From the NCBI RefSeq assembly GCF_011745365.1, contig NW_024468911.1, positions 1,358,759-1,422,758 on the forward strand: 64,000 bases of DNA. Direction: 5' to 3'. Made by a program: the position numbers and the translations under genes. This DNA comes from Cryphonectria parasitica EP155 (taxonomy: Eukaryota; Ascomycota; Sordariomycetes; Diaporthales; Cryphonectriaceae). Shown here piece after piece: positions 21,488 to 32,797 of the stretch (position 1 is its first letter; each line of letters starts with the position of its first letter). Under the pieces are notes generated by a model. It was not told the origin of the DNA. It saw only the letters and a list, made by a program, of their open reading frames with translations, and did no database searches.

Positions 21488-22711
21488 CTTGACTGAATAA
21501 GAGAAGGATGAAGAACAGAAACAATCGACTGCTGGCTAGACGACGTCTTTCGTCTCGAAGAGAAGGGTGGGAGAAAAAGAAGGTTGGCTTGGTGGATGGT
21601 CTGTCGGCAACGATGTGGTCGGGAAAAGTTTCACCAACAAAAGTGTAGACACAGAGGTGCGATTGCGGCTTTTGGTGTCCAGTTGCATTGCTGGATTGCT
21701 ACTGTGGGTCCCTTCTCTTGGGTGACCTCGGGCAGGCCTGGCACGGGCCTGGCACAGCGACGAGGGGGCCTAGCAAGCTTGTTGCTCTGGGGTTTCGGCA
21801 CTAGAGAGCTGTAGGCGAACAAGCGAGCCCACCCTCTCCAGACTTAGCGCCTACAGGGGGGTCCGCACCGGAGCTTTTCGGGAAGACTGCCTGGCAGTAC
21901 AACATACCACATAGAGTACGAAACTATCCTTGCAGCAACTTCAATGAGGTGCAGTTGCTGTGAGGGGTTCCCTCCTACCTCTTGATGCTGCTGATTGACC
22001 ATTTGTGGGCTGTTACAACATGGGCCTATCAATTAGCATGACAGATGAACAAACTGTGGGAGAAATACCTACCAGCCTGTGTGCCTGTGCCATACGAGAA
22101 AGCACTCACCCTCACCCTCGTTTTCACTCTCATATTCACTTCATCCTCGCATACCAAAATCAGACTACTGTGCCACAACAGAGAACTGCCTGCTGAAAGA
22201 GTGGATGGGACTGAAAACCCATCATGATGCCAGTCTCAAATACAGCAGACAGCCTTCTCAATTGATTATATATAGAATTTCAACCTCTGAATGGGTCCTT
22301 CCAGCATGGAGGGGCAATGTCTGATCCGAGGTATCCCTTTGCAACACCGGGAATTCCGAACTTTTTTTCTCAAGACACACCACCAGGATGCATTGTTGAG
22401 GTGCTTCATGATTCTTAAGTCAGCTGCTTGTCTCTAACTGGAAATGGTCAACAATGTATGTCCAGGGTGCATCCAGAACGATTGCCGAATCCAACAGCTT
22501 GCCTAACCCCAATGCTGATGCATGCAAAGCTGAGAACGAGAGAGAGATCGAAAAGGCGGATTTACGGATCAAAAACTCTAGCACTACTTCTATAAAAACC
22601 ATCTGCATGTTTCTTTGTTAGGTTTGAGATTTTTCTCTGTTCCGTCTCAGCTTCATCCTGCGTCTACTCCCACTTCCATATCTCATCCCCCCACCATCTA
22701 GCAACAGCATC
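21488..22711. other. intergenic: divergent promoter region
   Basis: 1.2 kb between malate dehydrogenase (-) and the hydrolase (+). Apart from a TATA-like box at 22591 for the hydrolase, I see no gene; the small open frames lack coding character. Confidence 0.55.
22591..22597 (+). promoter_or_regulatory. TATA-like box of the alpha/beta hydrolase
   Basis: TATAAAA 121 bases upstream of the hydrolase ATG at 22712, followed by a CT-rich leader. Position and sequence fit a fungal core promoter; not proven. Confidence 0.4.
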
Positions 22712-23730
22712 ATGGAGGCCGTCAGAGAGACGCTGGCCAAGTTCGGCAAGGCCTGGACGCCCGATGTCCCCCCAGCGCTCCTCAAGGTCTACGAGCCCCT
22801 CCAAGCCCAGCAGAATGCCAAATATGGCAGCGATATCCAAACAGAAAAGGCCCTCAAGTATGGTCCTGACGACAGGAACCGCATTGACGTCTATAGTCCC
22901 GCCTCCGGAACTTCCGGGCGGCCCGTGGTGGTCTACTTCCATGGCGGGGGTTTAGTGGGGGGAGACAACGACCACACGCCGAACATTTATGCCAATATCG
23001 GTAAGCCAAAAACAAAACAAAAAATGTACGAGGTCTGGTCGGAACACGATCATTGACAAGATAACCAATAAAAGGTAATTACTTCACCAAGCACGGCTGC
23101 ATCACCTGCCTCGCCACCTACCGCCTCGCGCTGAAGACAGGCCACCACCCCAACGGCGCCGAGGACGTCCAGGCCGCCCTGCAGTGGGTCCAGGCCAACA
23201 TCCAAAGGTACGGCGGCGACCCGTCCAAGGTGGTGGCGATGGGCCAGTCTGCCGGCGGCGTCCACCTGCTGACCGCCCTGTTCCTGGGCTACCTCGACCC
23301 GAACCCCAAGCCTCTGGCGGCGGGGCTCGTCTCGCTGTCCGGTGTCTTCACCATGGACGACAGCGACCCGCAGAGGGTCAAGGCGCTGGCCTCGTGGTTC
23401 CGCGCCGAGAACACCTTCGAGGTCAACGGCCGATGGGGCCCGCTGGCGCTGTTCAGGCAGCAATACTTTGGCACCGCGACAACGCCGCCCAGGGGGGTCT
23501 TTCCGTACAAGTTGAAGATGCTTGTCGGGGAGTTCGAGGCGGATGAGATCCTCGACGGGACGTTTGCGTTCGTGCACGAGCACAGGAAGAGGTTCGGCAG
23601 GTTGCCGCTGCTGGAGGTGTTGGAGGGGCATAATCATGTCTCGTATTGCTTCGGTTTGGGGCTGGAGGATCCCATACATGAGGCTGTGGGAAAGAAGTTG
23701 CTGGGTTATGTTGAGGAGTTCACTCAGTGA
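22712..23730 (+). CDS. alpha/beta hydrolase, HSL-like (alpha/beta hydrolase-3) esterase
   Basis: Two exons (22712-23000, 23075-23730) give 314 aa. The oxyanion-hole motif HGGG (in VVVYFHGGGLVGGD, about residues 76-79), nucleophile elbow GQSAGG (Ser about 153) and the late catalytic His in EGHNHVSY (about 281) are all present, with an acidic residue in GEFEADEIL as the likely third member. There is no signal peptide, so it is cytosolic. The family contains carboxylesterases, lipases and arylformamidase-like kynurenine enzymes; the short length and the GHNHVS motif are shared with fungal arylformamidase-like proteins, but I would not name a substrate. The downstream flank carries an A20-like run. 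Confidence 0.92.
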
Positions 23731-23742
23731 GAAAATCATATT

Positions 23743-23762
23743 GAAAAAAAAAAAAAAAAAAA
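23743..23762. repeat. poly-A tract
   Basis: About 20 consecutive A starting 13 bases after the hydrolase stop codon. It lies in the probable 3' untranslated region, converging on the His-rich gene. Confidence 0.8.
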
Positions 23763-23998
23763 GTTTAATTCCTTTCGAAATCTACTATATGTGTCTGGGT
23801 ATTTGAAGCGCAAAATCACCAACCAAATCCTCATATCTGGATCCCAATATTCCCTTGGTCCCAAAAGATACCAGCCGAGTTCCATATGCCCCCAAGACCA
23901 AACAAGAACGCCTCATGCAGTTCGCCATGCAAACCAAAGTAAGAAAATTCGTGAAAATGTCGGTCTACATTCCGACCCAGTAGTTCCGTTCCTAGGAT

Positions 23999-24580
23999 TT
24001 ACCATCCGCCGAAGCCTCCTCCGTGGTGTCCATGATGCCCATGGTGGTGCCCGTGATGGCCATGATGACCACCCCCAAAGCCTCCAAAGGAAGGTTGAGG
24101 CTGGTGGTGGTGATGATGTTGGTGCCCACCAAACGAGAGCGCACCGCCGTGGTGCTGGTGACCTTGGTGGTGGTGATGCTGCTGCAGTCCACCACCGACC
24201 AGGCCGCCGAGCAGTCCCGCCGAGCCGCCCTGGTGATGTCCATGGTGGCCGCCGTGGTGGTGCTGGTGATGATCCTGTTGGTGTCCGTGACGACCCTTGA
24301 GCTTGTGCTCAATGACGTTCAGGGCGACTGCGCCGCCGACCGCGCCGAGGGCGGTCTTGAGCTTGCTTGACTTGCCATAGTGGTGCGCCGCAGCACCGCC
24401 GGCCGCGCCGCCCAGTGCAGTGGCGAGGAAGCCCTTTTCGCCTTCTTGAGGCTGCTGGCCTGCTGGGTACTGCTGGTAGGCCGGCGGGGCGCCGGTGTAT
24501 TGGGGCTGTTGTGGTGCGTGGTAGGAGGAATGTGTCTTGCTGCCTTTGGAGCCGCTGTTGTAATAGTCTGCCGCTGACAT
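23999..24580 (-). CDS. His/Gly-rich protein with glycine-zipper segment
   Basis: Intronless, 193 aa. Residues 1-48 are Gln/Pro/Tyr-rich (YYNSGSKGSK, QQPQYTGAPPAYQQYP). Residues ~50-95 form a Gly/Ala-rich hydrophobic stretch (GFLATALGGAAGGAAAHHYG, LKTALGAVGGAVALNVIEHKLKG) resembling the glycine-zipper 2TM motif found in some membrane and stress proteins. Residues ~96-193 are very rich in His and Gly, with runs such as HHQHHHGGHHGHH and a C-terminal tandem GHHGHHGHHHGHHGHH. The tail could chelate Ni, Zn or Cu, or make the protein a pH-dependent, aggregation-prone sequence. No enzymatic domain is visible. Long 5' leader with GTTGTTGTTG-type repeat just upstream. Function unknown. Confidence 0.82.
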   Translation of the reverse strand: MSAADYYNSGSKGSKTHSSYHAPQQPQYTGAPPAYQQYPAGQQPQEGEKGFLATALGGAAGGAAAHHYGKSSKLKTALGAVGGAVALNVIEHKLKGRHGHQQDHHQHHHGGHHGHHQGGSAGLLGGLVGGGLQQHHHHQGHQHHGGALSFGGHQHHHHHQPQPSFGGFGGGHHGHHGHHHGHHGHHGGGFGGW

Positions 24581-25804
24581 TCTGGGCGATGTGACTAGAG
24601 AGTTGGTTGTTGTTGTTGTCGTCGTTGGTAATGATTTTTTCTTTCGGTCTTTTAAGAAATAGTGTGAAGTTCACGAATAGGGACGAGAGAGTTGTTCTCG
24701 AGGGTTTGTGTGGAATAACAACATCCAAACTCGAAACCCACAAACTTACCTGAAGCAGGAAGTGTACGTCTTTATATATACAAGTTTATCTACGGACGGT
24801 TCTCCGGAGACCGAGGCGGCCATGTGCCTGACAATCATGGGGCGCAGTCCTGAACCCAAGACGTGGGGATGAACCTGGCGGCTTCCAGCAGAATAACGAG
24901 AATGGCTGGCGCCCAGCGTTTGGCGTTCAAGGCAGAATTGCTGTCTAGTATCTTTGCGTCGCTCTGATTCGCTAGGAGGCAGTGGCTGTGTGGTCCCCAA
25001 GCCTCGACTGGCTTCGGCTGCGCCCTGTGACGCGGAAGCTCTTGCCCTCTGGTAATCCTTGATGGACGGGGAAGCTGACAGGTGTGGCGAGCTGGGGCCA
25101 ATCTTGCCAGCTGGCAGCCAGCTGATATCCATTTACTTCCATTCCCTGAAAAGACACCGGGTTTAACTGTACTGTAGGTTCGGACGTCCGACGAGCCCAA
25201 GAGGATGGTCCCTACTGAGTGCTACTCACTTGTGGCGCGTCTTCCCACCTCCTGTGGCTTGGGGCTCATTCCTCTCTAGGCTCTCGTGGAGCATCAACGT
25301 TTTCTGCCTCTTTAAGTGTCCCCGCCACGTCCAGATCGACGAGCAGGGAAAGGGGGCTTCGGCAGAGATCACCGACGGAAGTACACCTCGGACGATTTCG
25401 CGCTGCACAGTATCAACCTCGTGGGGCAATGCTATGCGGGCCTGTGTTGGTATCTTCGGTTTTTGTTCTAATGACTCTTCACACTAAATAATTAGCACTT
25501 AATAAGCCAAGGCATCAGGTTCAACTTCATGGGAATACTTTTCTCATCGCCCAATCTCATCACGAGCCGTGATAATCAACCCCTCTATCTTTTCCCCTCC
25601 CTCTCGACGCAGGCCGCTGGCATGCACCTGGCATGCATCTAAAAAAGCACATCAGAGTACACTCGCTGCAATGTCCTCCGGCGCGTGCAGTTTTAGCCGT
25701 GAGGGATCTGCCACAGAAATCCGGCGGGGCTCGCTGTAACGGAAGGAGGAGAAGGGGATGGCAGTGTGGGGAGAGGTTGGGGTAAGTAGCAAATCTGGGG
25801 CGAG

Positions 25805-25811
25805 GGCTAAA
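25805..25811 (+). promoter_or_regulatory. GGCTAAA element (XlnR/Xyr1-type consensus)
   Basis: GGCTAAA about 300 bases upstream of the CE16 esterase ATG. GGCTAAA is the binding consensus of the xylanolytic regulator XlnR in Aspergillus. A single 7-mer also occurs by chance, so regulation is only suggested. Confidence 0.3.
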
Positions 25812-26020
25812 GGGTAAAAGGAGCGAGGGGCCGGTATAGTAGGAGAATTGACACATGCAGGGCTTCCAAGGAAAAACGGATCTATGATGTCTATGCTCCT
25901 GCAAGAACACTCTTTCGACGGCCCGCCATGTCACCCCCAGTGAGAAAGCAAAAGTCACAGCATTTCCACCAATGGCTGCAGTTGGAAGCGGTCCGGAATA
26001 GCGCTGCATACTTGACCAGC

Positions 26021-26027
26021 TATATAA
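26021..26027 (+). promoter_or_regulatory. TATA box of the CE16-type esterase
   Basis: TATATAA 93 bases upstream of the ATG at 26114, a normal spacing for a strongly regulated secreted-enzyme gene. Confidence 0.5.
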
Positions 26028-26076
26028 TTCCCTGTGCTTTTGGCATTCTCCGAGGATAAGTGTCTCTTCGTTCAGT

Positions 26077-26094
26077 AGCAGCAGCAGCAGCAGC
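26077..26094 (+). repeat. (AGC)n repeat in 5' leader
   Basis: Six consecutive AGC triplets between the TATA box and the start codon of the esterase. Confidence 0.85.
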
Positions 26095-26113
26095 GGTATC
26101 ATAATAATTCAAG

Positions 26114-27322
26114 ATGGCCTCCTCGACGTTCGTGACGGCATGCCTAGCCGCGCTCTCGTTCCCGCTTCTGGCGAGTTCGACGCCCGTAACGCCTCGTACC
26201 AAAACATCACCTTTTCGGTGGGACGATACAAAATATGTGTACGTGACTTGTTTGAAAAGGGGACTAAATTGACTTCCTGAAGGTGTGCTGCTGCTAACAC
26301 AATGTAATGGATGAACAGCATTGCCTTTGGAGACTCATATACATATGCCCAGGGGACGTTGGGCTACGCAAACTCAACATTCATCGGGTCGAACTTGAAC
26401 TTCTCGTACACGCCAGAGCAGCTTCTCTCGGACCGCATCATGCAGGAGGACGTTGACAGCACCGCGAACCGAGGGCCCAACTGGATCGAAGACATCACAC
26501 AGTGCGGCGTCAAGGAGGGCCTCACCGACCCGCAGACCTGCGACATCCAGCTCTGGGACTTCGCCTTTGGCGGCGCTGACATATCGGTCGAGTACCTGCC
26601 GCTACACCACAACTGGTCCGTCCAGCTCGTCAACCAGACCGAGCAGTTCCTGCGCTATGGTCAGCCCGTGCTCAAGAACATCGTCAACGCCGACAAGACG
26701 CTCGTGGCCTTGTGGATAGGCATCAACGACATTGGCGACTCGGCCGAGCTCGATGTCGACTTCCCCAGCTACTACGACGAGCTCATCACCACCATGTTCG
26801 AGCAGGCCGTCGAGCCCGTGTACAAGGCCGGGTACAAGAAGTGGCTGTTCATGAAACTGCCTCCGCTGAACCGCACTCCGGGCAATCTCGTGCGTGCTGC
26901 CGGGCCTCTTCCGAATACCACCATGATCGGGTGGTGGGACAGCACTCTGGACTCACATGCTGCCGCTTTTGCGTCCCAGAACGACGATGTGACGGCCTTG
27001 GTCTTTGATTCAAACACGTTTCTGAATGGGGTGTTGGATAACCCTGCCGAGTACAACATTACCAACACGACTTCGTACTGTCCAGACTACAACCAACCGC
27101 TGCCCGTGACCCAGTATGGATGTCTTCCTCTCTCTGACTATTTCTGGTATGATGATGGGCACATGTGAGTGAAACCTGCATTTTTCACTACCAGATTCCA
27201 TCACTTAAATGCTTGATGATTTGCAAGAAGGCAAACATACTTACAATGAGTACAGGACAACCCACGTTCACTCCATCTTGGCGGCAGAAGTCGAGAAATT
27301 CCTCAAATCTTCATCTGCTTAA
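26114..27322 (+). CDS. secreted SGNH/GDSL esterase, carbohydrate esterase family 16-like
   Basis: Three exons (26114-26238, 26319-27164, 27256-27322) sum to 346 codons, 345 aa. Signal peptide MASSTFVTACLAALSFPLLAS is followed by block I VIAFGDSYTYAQG (nucleophile Ser48), block II with the oxyanion Gly in LWDFAFGGADIS, block III WIGINDIGD (Asn about 178), and block V YDDGHMTTHVHSI with Asp/His near residues 320-323 straddling intron 2. Several N-glycosylation sequons are present (NSTF, NFSY, NWSV, NTTM, NITNTTS). CE16 enzymes are exo-acting acetylesterases that remove acetyl groups from xylo- and manno-oligosaccharides. Its neighbours on the same strand are a Zn2Cys6 regulator and a GH27 alpha-galactosidase, supporting a role in hemicellulose use. 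Confidence 0.92.
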
Positions 27323-28123
27323 AAGTCATGTACCTGGCTTCTAATTAGATAAAGTAATGGATGATATACCTTGAAGTTGTGAGGTGGATGAAACTTCACC
27401 AATATCATCTACCTGTGTCCCATAATATCGTCGTCCACATTGTTCTGCCGGCCACTTCGTTTCTCTCTGTGTCCGATGAATATGTTGCTTCTGTTAACCG
27501 TGCTTTCTGAACCTTCATCGCTCGCGTCAAAGATTCAAGTTGGATTCGAATGCTTGAAAAGTCACAAATCTGCGGCTGATCTCAATGACGATGAAACTCA
27601 TTAGGTGAAAGTGAAGTTTGGTTCCATAAAGCTCAATTAATTAATAATTCTGACACAGTTGGGTACGACAGTTTGTAGGAATACGAAACGAGGTTAGACT
27701 CGATGCTTAGCGTCAACCCAATTACTGTACACAGCAGCAGAAGCGGTGCTCTCACCGGCCTCAATCCAATCGGAGTTTATGGGCTCACGTCCGAGACATC
27801 TGACAACAAAGGGCGCTCCCACTGCCATCTCGAACGTCGTCCAATTTCCATCTTCTTCTTCTTTCCGCATAGCTGCCTTGAGCATGGTTCTACCAGCCTA
27901 GTCCTATGATCCTTCAAATAATCTACAAGAATAGCAGCGGCTTCTTTTGACATCTCAGGAAATCTAGGATTGCCGTATCTACATGAGCTTATGGGCTGCT
28001 GCTCTCTTTCTCACTGGTGGGACCTTATCAAAGCCATCCGAGGAAATTCAACAGTAACCAAAACAGTCTGATCATAGCACCTACCCACCCACACCTTTGC
28101 TCTTTTACCCAGATTCGGATAGT
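27323..28123. other. intergenic
   Basis: 801 bases between the esterase and the next regulator, both on +. No domain-bearing frame or structured RNA recognised. Confidence 0.55.
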
Positions 28124-29742
28124 ATGGGCTCGAAATGTATGGTTCTATCGAAAGATCCGGCCAAAGCTGTCCGCCGGAAGAGGAAAGCCCACAGCAAGTC
28201 GAGATCAGGATGTGGCAATTGTAAACTGCGGCGCGTCAAGGTGAGAGTGACTTCTTTCCAAGCAGAGAAAGGAAAGAAACTGCAGATACAGCTTGGCTGA
28301 CCTACCGTCTCTTTTACTATTCTCTGTCGCTCAGTGCGATGAGGCGAAACCACAATGTAAAACCTGCGTGGCCTTCGGTGTGGCCTGCAACTATGGCCCT
28401 AGATCGACCAGTGTCGCGGGCGAGCTTGTCCTCTGCTTCGACGGGGCCTCCCTCATGGACTCGCCCCCGAGGTCTCCTGTCTCGATGGATCAGACTATTC
28501 TGAGCATGGTCAACCAGTCCCTGCAAGAGTCGCCCAGTGCTGCCATGTTGGGTGGCCCGAGTCAGGTTTATAATCTTCGACAATCCGACCTCGACGCCCT
28601 TAACAGATTTCACCAGAGGTCGATCCTTTCTCTTGGGACGGAGAAATCCAAATGGATCTTGCAGGCGGAAACACCTAGGCTGGCTTGTCTTGTGAGTCGT
28701 TTTCACTCACCTTTGTGTGGGTCAGACCTTCTGGTTGAAGGCTTATAAACTAACTATTACGGCCCAGCACCCTTTTCTCATGCACCTTGTTCTCACTTTT
28801 ACATTGATGCACGACCGTGTCTCGCAGACATCCGACACAAATTTCACGCCGAGAGAACTGTATCACTACTACACGGGCACAGCCATGTTCAACCAGAAAC
28901 TATGCGACCCAGACGCAACGCCGTCGGAGCGCGACGCATGCTGGATCGCGTCGACCCTGATCGGCATCATCTACATCTGCCACATCGACGCGACCAAGCC
29001 GCAAGAGGCGTGGCCGCTCAAGTCTCCCGGGCCAGGCGAGCCCGACTGGCTGGTTCTGTCCCTGGGGAAACAAGACCTGTGGGAATTCTGCGATCCCATG
29101 AGGCCGGACTGCTGCTTCCAGGAGATGCATCTCCAGGTCAACCCGTGGGGCGGGGACGAGGATTTTACCCCTGACGAGCTCAAGGACGGCGGGTTTCCGA
29201 ACATATTGCCCGAGATTCTCGAGTTCCTCAACCTGACGGATCCTTCCACATGGGTTGAGAGCCCGTACTTTCGCTCTACCAACATTCTGTCACAGCTCCT
29301 GCCGCAGGACTACAACCAGCAAAACATTATGAAATTCGCAACATTCACGTACTACACTTCTCCAGAGTTTCGAGACTTGTGGAAGCAAAAGGACCCTGGG
29401 GTGCTGATCTTGGTTGCCTACTGGTACTCGAAAGCCATTTCGACACAGTTTTGGTGGATGTGGTACGTTTGCATCCTTCTTCTTCTCTCTCCTGAATGCT
29501 CAGAAGTCCCGCTACCTTGAAGTGTTGGTTTGTACAGAGACCTCTTTTGGCACAACCCTTGGAAGAACATTTTGCTGACTGCCGACGATTTGTGTTCATA
29601 CAGGAAGAGAGCAGTGCTGGAGTGTCAAGCAATTTGCATCTATCTGGAAAAATATCACAGCGACGTGCCTCATCTCGAGTATATACTGAGGCTTCCCAAG
29701 AGGAGCTGCGGGTTGACAACAGACGTGTCTGCTATAGACTAG
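28124..29742 (+). CDS. Zn2Cys6 transcription factor
   Basis: Four exons (28124-28240, 28335-28691, 28768-29462, 29604-29742) give 435 aa in frame. A basic N-terminus (KAVRRKRKAHSKSRSG) precedes the zinc cluster CGNCKLRRVK-CDEAKPQCKTCVAFGVAC, interrupted by intron 1 right before the third Cys, a very common position. The body is the family fungal_trans_2-like region: LRQSDLDALNRFHQRS, HPFLMHLVLTFTLMHDR, YHYYTGTAMFNQKL and the C-terminal AVLECQAICIYLEKYH. Start 28124 is preferred over an upstream in-frame codon because MGSK fits the family. Intron 3 (29463-29601) contains a readable stretch; including it breaks phase with a stop. It lies between the CE16 esterase and the GH27 galactosidase and may regulate them (inference). 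Confidence 0.92.
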
Positions 29743-30368
29743 CAAGTCATATTTATGCTGACAGCCCTTCATTATGGCTGTCTATTGCCTCGAAGAGGAA
29801 GGGGGTGGAGCGGCTTAAGATTATGTTTGGGTAATCATCTCCGGAACACGCACGACGCGTACCCAAGTATGTATTTGATTTTTGAGTTACTTGGGTCCTG
29901 GCTTTCCCCAATTTGTCAGTGCCACAACCAACTCCAAATGTGACTTCCGCTCTCTTTGGTAGGAAGTTAGCGGACCCACGAGCGAGAAGAAAAACAGTCT
30001 CTCTAACAGGTGCGCTTCTTCGGTGGAGGGCGGCAAATTGACTTTTGGGGGGATGCGGGGTTGACTTTTACAAGGTCACTCAGTGGAATACAACCATGGA
30101 CGGATATAATTAGTCTCGAAATGGAAATGTGAATGAGACGTCATGGGACCTTTTCTGTATTGGAATTGGAAGTGGGTGAATGGTCCCTCCAAGGGAAAAG
30201 TAGAAATAAGTTGGGCAAGCCAATTCATCTTTCACAGGAACACACCGTTGAGGTGAGGTGGCTCTCTCTCTGCACCTGTCCCGGCGTCCACCAGTCCAGC
30301 ACCCGCCAAAAAAGAGTTGCAGGTTGTAATTATTTCATCCAGTAACTAATTGTCAATTTGGGGAAAAT
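29743..30368. other. intergenic: promoter region of the alpha-galactosidase
   Basis: 626 bases between the regulator and the galactosidase start. No coding signal. No GGCTAAA element here. Confidence 0.55.
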
Positions 30369-32359
30369 ATGTGGACTCCCTTGGCCCTGTGCCTCACGGG
30401 CACGACTGTGCTGGTGTCGGCAACCACCGTCCGAACCACCACTCCGGTGATGGGATGGGACAGCTACAACTACTACAGCTGCTCCCCCACCCAAGAGATC
30501 ATCCAGGATAACGCGGCAGCCCTGGTCAGCCTGGGCCTGGACGCCCTCGGCTACACCTATGTCACGACCGACTGCGGCTGGACGGCCGACTATCGTGACC
30601 CTTCGACTGGCGAGCTGGTATGGAACCCTGACACGTTCCCTTCGGGCGGGGCAGCACTGGGCGAGTATATTCACAACCTGAGTCTGCACTTTGGTGTGTA
30701 CTCTGGGGCTGGGTATTATCAGTGTGGCTCGACGGACCAGCCTGCTTCATTGGGTGAGTTGTTTTGAGTTGTGCTCACCTCTGTACTTTCTGTTTACTTG
30801 TACAAGTAATTATACTCAAAAGAGAAGAAAAAGGAAAGAATAAACCTTGTGAAAAATTACCCATGCTGAATTTTTTTATTCTTCTTTTATAGGACACGAG
30901 ACACTCGACGCAGACTCCTTTGCAGCATGGGGCGCGGATTCGTTAAAGTGTGTAATACCACTCAGACCTCCACTAACACATTTGCCCTCCAGCTAATGTT
31001 TACCATTGATTTATGAAGATATGACAACTGCTACGCAAACTCGACCACCACAGAGGCAGACTACACAGGCACTGTCTCTGGTTCTCCCACTCGTTTCGAC
31101 GTCATGGCCAGCGCACTCGCCACGACTTCACGAGACACTGTGTACCAGGTATGCCAATGGGGTGTGGGAGAAGACATTGGAGTTTGGTAATAAATACCCT
31201 GTCCCCTCTCGTCCTTCTTGCTATGTCTTGTTTAAAAAGGCAGAAGAGAATCTATTTCCTAACACACAAAACCACACACAAAAGGGCCCCTGAGATTGCC
31301 AACTCGTGGCGCATCTCCAACGACATCTACGACGCCTGGCGCAGCATCTGGCGCATCACCAACCAGGTGGTGCCCTACTACAAGCACACCGGCGTAGGGG
31401 CCTACGCCGACATGGACATGCTCGTCGTAGGCCTCAACGCCCTGTCCAACGAGGAGGAGAAGTTCCACTTCGGCATGTGGGCCATCAACAAGTCCCCGCT
31501 GATCATCGGGTCCGCCCTCGCCGACTCGCTCACGCCCGCGTCCTCGCTCGAGGTCCTGTCCAACACGGCCGTCATCGCCCTCAACCAGGACAGCCTCGGC
31601 CGGCAGGCCCAGCTCGTGCGCCGCTACACCACCGCCCAGTACGACATCTGGCAGGGCGCGCTCTCGGGCGGGCGCCAGGTCGTCGCCCTGGCCAACTGGT
31701 ACAACGGCAGCCAGACCGTCACGCTCAGCCTCCCTGCCGACCTAGGCATCGCGTCCGCCGCGGCCGAGGACGTGTGGGCCGGCGAGAGCCTGGGCACGCT
31801 GAGCGCGTCCTCCTCGTACACCACCACGCTCGCCGGCCACGAGCTGCGCCTGCTCGTGCTCTCCAACATTGTCAACGCCACGTCGGGCGTGCAGACGGCC
31901 GTGGGGTACTACACGGCCGCCGAGGACGCCACGCTGGCGGGGGAGGCCGTGGTTGTCGACTGTCCGGCGGGCACGTGTCTGCCGGCGGGCAACAAGGTCG
32001 GCGACATTGGCGAGGGCGAGTCTGCCGCGTCGGTCACCTTCTCGGGCGTCGAGGCCGTCACGTCTGGCACCAAGCTGCTGGGCATTGATTACTGCAACTA
32101 CGACGTGGCGCTGGAGACGGCCTGGGACTGGGGCGACAACACGCGCAACATGACCATCGCCGTGAACCAGGCCGCCGGGGACGGCACGCGCTTTGCGTTC
32201 CCCATCAGCGGAGGCGACTGGTACGATGCTGGACGGCTGTATGTCTATGTGGAAGGGTTTGTTGCCGGGACTGGAAACGAGGTCATCTTCACGTCGTATG
32301 GGACCGAGGCCACTTGGGCTCCTGATCTGGTGGGCTTCGAGGTCTATGAGGTGGAGTGA
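30369..32359 (+). CDS. secreted alpha-galactosidase, GH27
   Basis: Four exons (30369-30753, 30893-30947, 31019-31186, 31285-32359) give 560 aa. Signal peptide MWTPLALCLTGTTVLVSATT; the barrel starts TPVMGWDSYNYYSCSP, then TYVTTDCGWTADYRD and FGVYSGAGYYQCG. The nucleophile Asp149 is in KYDNCY, assembled across intron 2. The acid/base Asp216 is in WRISNDIYDAW just after intron 3. Further motifs are YADMDMLVVG, WAINKSPLIIGS and ALNQDSLGRQA. After the GH27 C-terminal antiparallel domain the protein continues about 130 residues (CPAGTCLPAGNKVGDIG to PDLVGFEVYEVE) with the look of a CBM35-like beta-sandwich. It hydrolyses terminal alpha-1,6-galactose from galactomannan or raffinose-type sugars. The last exon is markedly GC-rich with C-ending codons. 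Confidence 0.95.
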
Positions 32360-32669
32360 AGAAGTGGTGTAGGTGTGTATCCGTCTGTAGCGCGAGAGAA
32401 AGTTGCGAGAATATACCAAGTAATTGGTTGTGTATATACTCTCGTCTGATATTCTTGCAATGAGTGACATGAACTGTTCACAGCTCATCATGCAAGGCAC
32501 TGTCTGTGCCAAGTCGTCGATTCGCTACAAGTCAGATGGTCAAATCAAAAATGGTAATCAATGATAACACCTGGCTTTCTCACCTCGAACAGCACGGTGA
32601 GGCCTCCGGTGTACACTTTAGAGAACAATGATGACTTCCAAAAAGTTGATTTCAATTGTTGTATCGAAC

Positions 32670-32702
32670 ACCTGAGTACTTGAGTACCTGAGTACCCAGT
32701 AC
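32670..32702. repeat. tandem GAGTACCT-like repeat
   Basis: Three to four degenerate copies of a ~10-bp unit (CTGAGTACTTGAGTACCTGA), each centred on the palindrome GTAC. Confidence 0.7.
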
Positions 32703-32753
32703 CGTATCATGAAGAAGCACGCGTGTACGTGCGCGCGCTTGAGGATGAAATGT

Positions 32754-32797
32754 AATGATAATGATAATGACAATGATGATGATGATGATGATGATGA
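32754..32797. repeat. (ATG/GAT)n microsatellite
   Basis: ATGATA units followed by about eight uninterrupted GAT triplets in the convergent intergenic region; a simple, probably polymorphic repeat. Confidence 0.9.

Larger units (their letters stand above)
24581..26113. other. intergenic: divergent promoter region
   Basis: 1.5 kb between the His-rich gene (-) and the esterase (+). Holds a TATATAA at 26021, a GGCTAAA element at 25805 and a CAG/AGC triplet repeat at 26077-26094 in the esterase leader. No supported coding sequence. Confidence 0.5.

Noticed and set aside
23050..23739. 229-codon minus-strand frame over the hydrolase
   Set aside because: Antisense shadow of a GC-rich exon; low-complexity Arg/Gln/Leu composition and no motif.
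29467..29603. Alternative exon reading RDLFWHNPWKNILL in the Zn2Cys6 gene
   Set aside because: Joining it to exon 3 gives a stop or a frame mismatch. Direct joining at 29462/29604 restores the family motif WMW-KRAVLEC and a complete frame.
31306..32512. Long open frames overlapping the alpha-galactosidase on both strands (260 and 256 codons)
   Set aside because: They are shadows of the very GC-rich last exon, with Arg/Pro/Ala-rich composition and no domains.
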